DNA of 10,634 nucleotides from Candidatus Sediminicultor tertius (GTDB lineage Bacteria > Atribacterota > Phoenicimicrobiia > Phoenicimicrobiales > Phoenicimicrobiaceae), in the NCBI GenBank assembly GCA_003527405.1, contig DPXH01000197.1, positions 1-10,634 of the forward strand, given 5' to 3'. Every line of letters starts with the position of its first letter. The first letter of the stretch is position 1. The notes beneath the pieces were generated by a model. That model worked only from the letters and a program-made list of their open reading frames with translations. It did not search any database and was not told where the DNA came from. Shown in pieces: positions 6,861 through 10,634 of the stretch. Made by a program: the position numbers and the translations under genes.

Positions 6861-7259
6861 TTATGTTAGATTATAAATACCTAAAGTAGAGATTCTTTCT
6901 TCTTCTTTTTTAATTATTTCATCAAAATCTAAATTTAATATGTTGCATATTGCGGTGGCGTAAAAAAGACTGGAACCTAATTCTGTTTCGATAATTTCTC
7001 TGCAACTATCACATAATGAGCCTTCTATATGGGTATCCATAAATTTATAAATTTCCGTTAATTTTGTATTAGAAGGAATGATTTGTTTCTTTGCTTTAAT
7101 TTTTATACAACCGCATTGGGTAACCGCTTTAGCAATTGCTCGGTTTACACGGGCATTAGATTCTTGATATTTAGTCATAAGGTCAAGGATACTTCGATGC
7201 TGGATTAAAAATTGGTCGACACTTTTTTGAAAAGTAACATTTCCGTTTTCTTTATTCAT
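6861..7259 (-). CDS. Conserved 132-aa cysteine-containing protein, function unknown
   Basis: I cannot give this gene a function. The 132-aa product is probably cytosolic, with no signal peptide or membrane segment. Residues 17-46 look helical (HRSILDLMTKYQESNARVNR). It has a CGC pair (Cys49, Cys51) followed by KAKKQ, and a CDSC pair (Cys83, Cys86), together a possible metal site. The C-terminal half (about 86-122) resembles the second half of MazG-like all-alpha pyrophosphohydrolases (ELGxxLFY...), but the Asp expected in ELGD is Ser96, so that activity is doubtful. From memory, similar small proteins occur near disA, carD and yacL in clostridial genomes, which fits this location though the gene is inverted here. 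The region before ATG 7259 lacks a clear GGAGG (only CGGGGGT). A perfect consensus promoter lies upstream, so it is its own transcription unit between convergent radA and divergent yacL. Confidence 0.75.
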   Translation of the reverse strand: MNKENGNVTFQKSVDQFLIQHRSILDLMTKYQESNARVNRAIAKAVTQCGCIKIKAKKQIIPSNTKLTEIYKFMDTHIEGSLCDSCREIIETELGSSLFYATAICNILNLDFDEIIKKEEERISTLGIYNLT

Positions 7260-7352
7260 AATTAGTACCCCCGTGAAAACATTTTGCTATTTAGAAAAAT
7301 ACAGAGATAGTTTTAATGAAACTGTTAAGATTATCAATTTTAACTTTATTTA

Positions 7353-7382
7353 ATTATACTTACAGGATAAGCTCTTTGTCAA
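7353..7382 (-). promoter_or_regulatory. Sigma-A promoter of the 132-aa gene
   Basis: On the minus strand, TTGACA (7377-7382), an 18-nt spacer and TATAAT (7353-7358) form a perfect consensus. The leader would be about 85 nt. It contains GTTTTCACGGGGG (7268-7280, minus strand) close to the start codon, a stretch shared with the hairpin inserted in array H. Confidence 0.8.
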
Positions 7383-7392
7383 GAAATATATT

Positions 7393-7427
7393 CGTATCGC
7401 GTATCGCGTATCGCGTATTGCGTGAAG
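7393..7427 (+). repeat. Heptamer micro-array E
   Basis: Three CGTATCG units (7393-7413), one CGTATTG (7414-7420) and a closing CGTGAAG (7421-7427), then an A-rich tail. It starts 10 nt upstream of the -35 box of the minus-strand gene, on the opposite strand, pointing into the divergent spacer. It is the cleanest copy of the family. Array F faces it at the other end of the spacer. Confidence 0.88.
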
Positions 7428-7591
7428 AAAAAGAAAGGTACTAGAGAAAAAAGAAGATGGGAAAACAAAAGCAATAAATATTCTTTTCTTTCTCTAACTA
7501 CCCAATAAATTTTACACTAACATTATTTAAATTACCTAAATAATGATTATTAACCATAGATAAATAGACAGATAAGACGCCTGTACTGCTT

Positions 7592-7613
7592 TGGGTACAA
7601 TACATCGTACCCA
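7592..7613. other. Hairpin in the divergent spacer
   Basis: TGGGTAC / GTACCCA form a perfect 7-bp stem with an 8-nt loop (7599-7606). No strong T tract follows directly on either strand, so a terminator call is weak. The surrounding 7428-7633 is AT-rich, contains a further imperfect inverted repeat (7442-7455 with 7481-7496), and holds no gene that I recognise. Confidence 0.4.
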
Positions 7614-7633
7614 TAATTCTTAATTTTGGTTTT

Positions 7634-7666
7634 CTTCACACGATACTCGATACTCGATACGATACG
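7634..7666 (-). repeat. Heptamer micro-array F, upstream of the yacL promoter
   Basis: On the minus strand: a shortened first unit CGTAT (7662-7666), CGTATCG (7655-7661), AGTATCG twice (7641-7654) and a closing TGTGAAG (7634-7640), then AAAAC. Its 5' end lies 10 nt upstream of the yacL -35 box. With array E it bounds the 274-bp interval 7393-7666 as an inward-facing pair. Confidence 0.82.
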
Positions 7667-7676
7667 GATTCTTATT

Positions 7677-7705
7677 TTGACAGAAATAAAGGAGCATGCT
7701 ATAAT
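7677..7705 (+). promoter_or_regulatory. Sigma-A promoter of yacL, extended -10
   Basis: TTGACA (7677-7682), a 17-nt spacer and TATAAT (7700-7705) match the consensus perfectly. A TG dinucleotide stands one base upstream of the -10 (7697-7698), making an extended -10. The transcript would carry a leader of about 200 nt before the yacL start. Confidence 0.83.
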
Positions 7706-7711
7706 TTATTT

Positions 7712-7911
7712 GGTTTTCAGAAAATCAGAGGAATAACTTAAGAGTTTGAAGATTTAGTATTTGGGCGAATAAGTTTATTAGAGTTATAAGTGTCAAATTA
7801 GGAAAATATAAGATATTATCTATAAAATACAATTTGTGAAATATAAAAGAGGGAGGTGATAGTTCTATACTTTCTCGTAAATAAAATAGCGCATAGAAGG
7901 AGGAAATAACT
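7712..7911 (+). other. Long 5' leader of yacL with an extra Shine-Dalgarno-like site
   Basis: The stretch between the predicted transcription start and the yacL ATG has no sizeable ORF and matches no riboswitch I recognise. It contains GGGAGGTGAT (7851-7860), a near-perfect complement to the 16S rRNA 3' end, about 50 nt before the true yacL ribosome site AAGGAGG (7897-7903). A short inverted repeat, TTCTAT / ATAGAA (7863-7868, 7893-7898), lies between them and reaches the first bases of the second site. This may be a relic of a lost gene, a standby ribosome site or a translational control element. Confidence 0.4.
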
Positions 7912-9036
7912 ATGCCAGCAAAAAGAATTTTAAAAACCATATTTATCATTGTTGGCGCAGTGATAGGCTATTGGGTATACAGTAAATTCTATTTTATTCC
8001 TGACTTATATATTTATTATAATACTTTATTCAAGATCTTGGCAATAGTTGGAGGAGGGACAGTTGGTTTTTTGTTCTCCCTGTTATTTAATACCAAAATC
8101 CAATGTTTATTTTCAGAAATTATTTGCCGTTTACAAAAAATACCCACTCAAAACTTTGCTGCTGCCACAATTGGATTAATTGTTGGTCTTATTATTGCAA
8201 ATTTGTTAGCCTATTCACTCTCATTCATTCCCATAATTGGTTCTTATCTTCCTATTATATTAAGCGTAATAATGGGAGCTTTAGGAATAAATATAGGAAT
8301 TAATAAAAAAGATGAAATAGTCAATTTTTTTGGGTATTTTAAAAATATTAATAAAGTAAGAAAAAAAGAAAATATTGCGTATTTTGTCCATCCCAAGATC
8401 TTAGATACGAGTGTAATTATTGATGGCCGTATTTTAGATATTTGTCAGACAGAATTTTTAGAGGGTGAACTTATCATCCCACGTTTTGTTTTGTCTGAGC
8501 TCCAGCATATTGCTGACTCTTCAGATTCTTTAAAAAGGAACCGCGGGCGCCGGGGTTTGGATGTACTCAATAAAATGACTAAAATCAAAAAGAATAGGGT
8601 AAAAATTGTTGGAAAAGACTACAATGAACCCAAAGAGGTTGATGCTAAGATAATTAGACTTGCCAAAGATATTAAAGCCAAAGTAATAACCAACGATTAT
8701 AATTTGAATAAAGTTGCCCAGCTTGAGGGCATTCCTGTTTTAAATATCAATGATTTATCTAATGCTCTAAAGGCGGTTATCTTACCTGGCGAGGAAATGA
8801 ATACCCAAATAATAAAGGAAGGTAAAGAACCGGAGCAGGGGATTGCCTATCTTGATGACGGTACCATGATAGTAGTGAAAGATGGACACAAATATATTGG
8901 GAAGAAAGTGAATATTTTAGTTACCAGCATTTTGCAAACTCCTGCCGGTAGGATGATCTTTGGTAGGGTGAAAAGTGTAATAGATAGAAAGTCTAATGAA
9001 TTTAAAAATGTGGTTAGATTGTCTTCGAGAAAATGA
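7912..9036 (+). CDS. yacL: YacL-type membrane-anchored PIN/TRAM domain protein
   Basis: The 374-aa product starts with about four hydrophobic, likely transmembrane, segments (roughly 8-25, 39-60, 81-104 and 106-130). A cytoplasmic PIN nuclease-like domain follows (about 162-285), then a C-terminal TRAM domain (about 292-355), a small predicted RNA-binding fold. The acidic PIN residues are visible at Asp165 (LDTS), Glu196 (SELQ), Asp244 (DAKI) and Asp262 (TNDYN), so an Mg-dependent nuclease is plausible. The substrate of this family is not established as far as I know. The layout and length match Bacillus YacL, which lies after radA-disA in the same cluster. AAGGAGG (7897-7903) is 8 nt from the ATG, the best ribosome site in the window. 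It has its own consensus promoter and a long leader. Array G begins 4 nt after the stop codon. Confidence 0.92.
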   Translation: MPAKRILKTIFIIVGAVIGYWVYSKFYFIPDLYIYYNTLFKILAIVGGGTVGFLFSLLFNTKIQCLFSEIICRLQKIPTQNFAAATIGLIVGLIIANLLAYSLSFIPIIGSYLPIILSVIMGALGINIGINKKDEIVNFFGYFKNINKVRKKENIAYFVHPKILDTSVIIDGRILDICQTEFLEGELIIPRFVLSELQHIADSSDSLKRNRGRRGLDVLNKMTKIKKNRVKIVGKDYNEPKEVDAKIIRLAKDIKAKVITNDYNLNKVAQLEGIPVLNINDLSNALKAVILPGEEMNTQIIKEGKEPEQGIAYLDDGTMIVVKDGHKYIGKKVNILVTSILQTPAGRMIFGRVKSVIDRKSNEFKNVVRLSSRK

Positions 9037-9040
9037 AATT

Positions 9041-9075
9041 CGTATTGCGTATTGCGTATCGCGTATTGCGCGAAG
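9041..9075 (+). repeat. Heptamer micro-array G
   Basis: CGTATTG twice (9041-9054), CGTATCG (9055-9061), CGTATTG (9062-9068) and a closing CGCGAAG (9069-9075), followed by an A-rich tail with TCAGAAG at 9086-9092. Both the unit order and the tail resemble array A. It begins 4 nt after the yacL stop and opens the gene-free 9037-9487 spacer. Confidence 0.87.
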
Positions 9076-9104
9076 AAAGCAGAAATCAGAAGCCAAAATA
9101 AAAG

Positions 9105-9161
9105 CGTATCTCGTATCCCCGTTTTCACGGGGACAAGTCTTGTGAATCGTATCTCGTAAAG
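9105..9161 (+). repeat. Heptamer array H, split by a hairpin insert
   Basis: CGTATCT (9105-9111) and CGTATC (9112-9117) are followed by a 24-nt foreign stretch (9118-9141). The array then resumes with GTGAAT (9142-9147), CGTATCT (9148-9154) and CGTAAAG (9155-9161). Array D shows the uninterrupted order. The insert, with the base before it, forms the hairpin CCCCGT-TTTC-ACGGGG (9117-9132). A tail with TCAGAAG (9172-9178) follows. Confidence 0.75.
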
Positions 9162-9183
9162 AGAATAGAAGTCAGAAGAAAAC

Positions 9184-9201
9184 AACACGTAGGAGCGTGT
9201 T
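9184..9201. repeat. Small palindrome with GTAGG loop
   Basis: AACACG / CGTGTT form a 6-bp stem around the loop TAGGAG. It shares a GTAGG core with the two larger hairpins just downstream, but here the GTAG straddles the stem and loop and does not precede the stem. Confidence 0.45.
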
Positions 9202-9232
9202 ATTATACGCCTTCAATAATCTATATAAAATC

Positions 9233-9255
9233 GTAGGACAGGCGTCTCGCCTGTC
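9233..9255 (+). repeat. REP-like hairpin 1
   Basis: GTAG (9233-9236) is followed by a perfect 8-bp stem, GACAGGCG / CGCCTGTC, around a TCT loop. A GTAG head followed by a palindrome is the known layout of REP elements mobilised by RAYT (REP-associated tyrosine) transposases. No RAYT gene is in the window. Confidence 0.65.
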
Positions 9256-9257
9256 TA

Positions 9258-9285
9258 ATAGTTGATAGTGAATAGTCGTCAGTAA
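9258..9285 (+). repeat. Heptamer run N
   Basis: Four 7-bp units: ATAGTTG, ATAGTGA, ATAGTCG and TCAGTAA. It lies directly after REP-like hairpin 1 and resembles run K (2475-2509) in carrying an AGT every seven bases. Confidence 0.55.
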
Positions 9286-9311
9286 GAGATCAGATGAGTG
9301 GAAACCTATAT

Positions 9312-9336
9312 GTAGGGGCAGACCTTGTGTCTGCCC
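9312..9336 (+). repeat. REP-like hairpin 2
   Basis: GTAG (9312-9315) is followed by a perfect 8-bp stem, GGGCAGAC / GTCTGCCC, with loop CTTGT. It is the same class as hairpin 1 with a different stem sequence. Both stems are clearly more GC-rich than the surroundings, which suggests insertion. Confidence 0.65.
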
Positions 9337-9346
9337 AGAGGACAAT

Positions 9347-9381
9347 ACGCTAAACGCTCTACGCTAGTAGTGCTAACGACT
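9347..9381 (-). repeat. Heptamer run M
   Basis: On the plus strand the units read ACGCTAA, ACGCTCT, ACGCTAG, TAGTGCT and AACGACT. The first three repeat clearly and the last two weakly. On the minus strand they read as TAGCGT-centred units like run J (2440-2467). Confidence 0.5.
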
Positions 9382-9386
9382 AGTTC

Positions 9387-9459
9387 AACTGGTTGACTGG
9401 TAAACCAGGTAACTGGGTAACTAAATTAATTGGAGAATTGGTCAATCGGTTAATAGGAC
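9387..9459 (+). repeat. Octamer array upstream of cysS
   Basis: Units AACTGGTT, GACTGGTA, AACCAGGT and AACTGGGT (9387-9418), then a 9-nt linker AACTAAATT (9419-9427), then AATTGGAG, AATTGGTC, AATCGGTT and AATAGGAC (9428-9459). The architecture is the same as array L upstream of clpC. It ends 28 nt before cysS. I see no T-box leader motifs and no clear promoter for cysS in 9037-9487. Confidence 0.8.
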
Positions 9460-9487
9460 AAAATTAGAAAGGAAAAAAAATAAAAGA

Positions 9488-10634
9488 ATGTCATTAAAAA
9501 TATACAATACTTTAACAAGAAAAAAAGAGGAGTTTATTCCTCTTAAAAAAGGCGAAGTAGGTATGTATGTTTGCGGACCTACAGTTTATAATTACATTCA
9601 TATAGGGAATGCTCGACCTTTTGTAATCTTTGAAGTAGTTAGAAGATTTTTAAAATTTAAAGGTTACAAGGTGAAATACATACAAAATTTAACTGATATA
9701 GATGATAAAATGATAAATAAGGCAAAAGAATTAAAGATTACAGTCTCGGAATTAGCGGAAAAATTTATTCGAGAGTATTTTATTGATGCCGATTCGCTTA
9801 ACATAGAAAGAGCAGATGTTCATCCCCGGGCAACAGAACATATCAAGGAGATAATAGAACTGGTAAAAGGATTAGAAGAAAAAGGATATGCTTACGAAAT
9901 TGACGGAGATGTATTTTTCGATGTATCTAAATTCAAAGATTATGGTAAGCTTTCTGGTCAAAATATCGAAGAATTACAAGATGGAGCACGGGTGGAAGTA
10001 GATGAACGAAAGAAGGAATCTATAGATTTTGCCTTATGGAAAAAGGCGAAGGAGGGAGAACCCTGCTGGGAGAGCCCCTGGGGGAAGGGAAGGCCCGGTT
10101 GGCACATTGAATGTTCAGCTATGTCGATGAAATATTTGGGAAAAAGTTTCGATATACATACCGGGGGTTCCGATTTAATCTTTCCTCATCATGAAAATGA
10201 AATTGCCCAAAGCGAAGCTTACACTAATCAACAGTTTGTAAAGTACTGGATGCATAATGGTTACCTTTGTTTAAATAATCAGAAAATGTCTAAATCTTTA
10301 GGAAATATAATGAAGGTAAGAGATATCAACCAGAAATATAAAGGAGAAATAATTCGGTATTTCATCCTTTCGGCTCATTACAGGAGCCCCCTTAATTTTA
10401 GCGAAGAGCAGCTTCAGCAAGCGGAGAGCAGTTTACAGAGATTAAATAATATAATTTTTAACGTAAAACATTTATTAAAACAGGGTAAATTTAGAAAATT
10501 AAAAGATAAAAATGATAATCTGATTTTAGAAAAAAGAAGAGAGAATGAACAAAAATTTATAGAAGCCATGGATGATGATTTTAATACCCCTGTTGCCCTA
10601 AGCCAGTTGTTCGGTTTTGCCAGAGAGGTAAATA
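9488..10634 (+). CDS. cysS: Cysteinyl-tRNA synthetase, N-terminal part (cut by the window end)
   Basis: The frame opens at ATG 9488 and runs to the window edge without a stop, giving 382 codons; the usual enzyme is about 460-480 aa. It charges tRNA-Cys with cysteine in the cytosol. Class I signatures are present: HIGN (38-41) within CGPTVYNYIHIGNARPF, and KMSKS (266-270). Zinc ligands typical of CysRS are visible: Cys29, Cys209 in WHIECSAMS, and His234 and Glu238 in FPHHENEIAQSEA. MDDDFNTPVAL (361-371) marks the start of the C-terminal helical region. AAAGGA (9468-9473) lies 14 nt upstream of the ATG. In Bacillota cysS also lies downstream of yacL, after ispD, ispF and others, none of which is here. 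An octamer array ends just upstream. Confidence 0.96.
   Translation, partial: MSLKIYNTLTRKKEEFIPLKKGEVGMYVCGPTVYNYIHIGNARPFVIFEVVRRFLKFKGYKVKYIQNLTDIDDKMINKAKELKITVSELAEKFIREYFIDADSLNIERADVHPRATEHIKEIIELVKGLEEKGYAYEIDGDVFFDVSKFKDYGKLSGQNIEELQDGARVEVDERKKESIDFALWKKAKEGEPCWESPWGKGRPGWHIECSAMSMKYLGKSFDIHTGGSDLIFPHHENEIAQSEAYTNQQFVKYWMHNGYLCLNNQKMSKSLGNIMKVRDINQKYKGEIIRYFILSAHYRSPLNFSEEQLQQAESSLQRLNNIIFNVKHLLKQGKFRKLKDKNDNLILEKRRENEQKFIEAMDDDFNTPVALSQLFGFAREVN

Noticed and set aside
7442..7496. Imperfect inverted repeat in the divergent spacer as a terminator or small RNA
   Set aside because: The arms are low-complexity A/G and T/C runs with bulges, no promoter points at it, and no T tract ends it.
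7856..7909. 17-codon GTG mini-ORF ending just before yacL (possible leader peptide)
   Set aside because: The GTG is part of the Shine-Dalgarno-like sequence itself, so that site could not serve it, and the peptide shows no regulatory codon run.
7725..7949. Minus-strand 74-codon frame antisense to the yacL leader
   Set aside because: It is hydrophobic only because of AT-rich sequence, it overlaps the yacL start, and it has no homology I recognise.
8847..9188. Minus-strand 113-codon open frame over the yacL end and array region
   Set aside because: It is antisense to conserved TRAM coding sequence and then reads through repeats, with no ribosome site or domain.
9037..9487. T-box riboswitch for cysS
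   Set aside because: No T-box consensus (AGGGTGGNACCGCG-like) and no terminator-antiterminator pair can be seen; the region is repeats and REP-like hairpins.

Overview
This AT-rich window has the gene order of the Bacillota 'ctsR-mcsA-mcsB-clpC-radA-disA-(carD)-yacL-ispD-ispF-...-cysS' neighbourhood, but several members are missing. In order it holds: a CsoR-family metal regulator (218-502, +), mcsA (706-1239, +), mcsB (1229-2302, +), clpC (2720-5158, +), radA (5183-6556, +), a 132-aa conserved protein of unknown function on the minus strand (6861-7259), a YacL-type membrane-anchored PIN/TRAM protein (7912-9036, +), and the 5' part of cysS (9488 to the window end, +). No ctsR, disA, carD, ispD or ispF is visible. 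The host is probably an uncultured Bacillota-like or Atribacterota-like bacterium. This is inferred from gene order, base composition and the repeat-rich spacers, and the phylum is not proven.

The genes form a protein quality-control and genome-maintenance group. McsA and McsB phosphorylate arginines on proteins, which marks them for the ClpC unfoldase (with ClpP encoded elsewhere). RadA acts on branched recombination intermediates and probably shares clpC's transcript (24-nt gap). CsoR has its own strong promoter, overlapped by a CsoR-type operator, so it is probably autoregulated. Consensus or near-consensus sigma-A promoters stand before csoR, mcsA, the 132-aa gene and yacL.

The most unusual content is in the spacers (1-136, 2303-2719, 6557-6860, 7260-7911, 9037-9487). 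They contain no recognisable genes but are packed with short tandem arrays of 7-bp or 8-bp units, usually 4-5 units each. The heptamer arrays follow the pattern (NGTATNN)4 plus a closing NGTNAAG-like unit, followed by a purine-rich tail. The octamer arrays follow ANYTGGTT or RAYYGGNN. Their placement is not random. Their 5' ends abut stop codons on the coding strand (mcsB, radA, the 132-aa gene, yacL), or start 8-10 nt upstream of a -35 box on the opposite strand (csoR, the 132-aa gene, yacL). Three spacers are therefore bounded by inward-facing pairs of the same array type. One heptamer array is split by a small hairpin insert. GTAG-headed REP-like hairpins lie downstream of yacL. I do not recognise this array family as a named element. 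It is the best candidate here for something undescribed.
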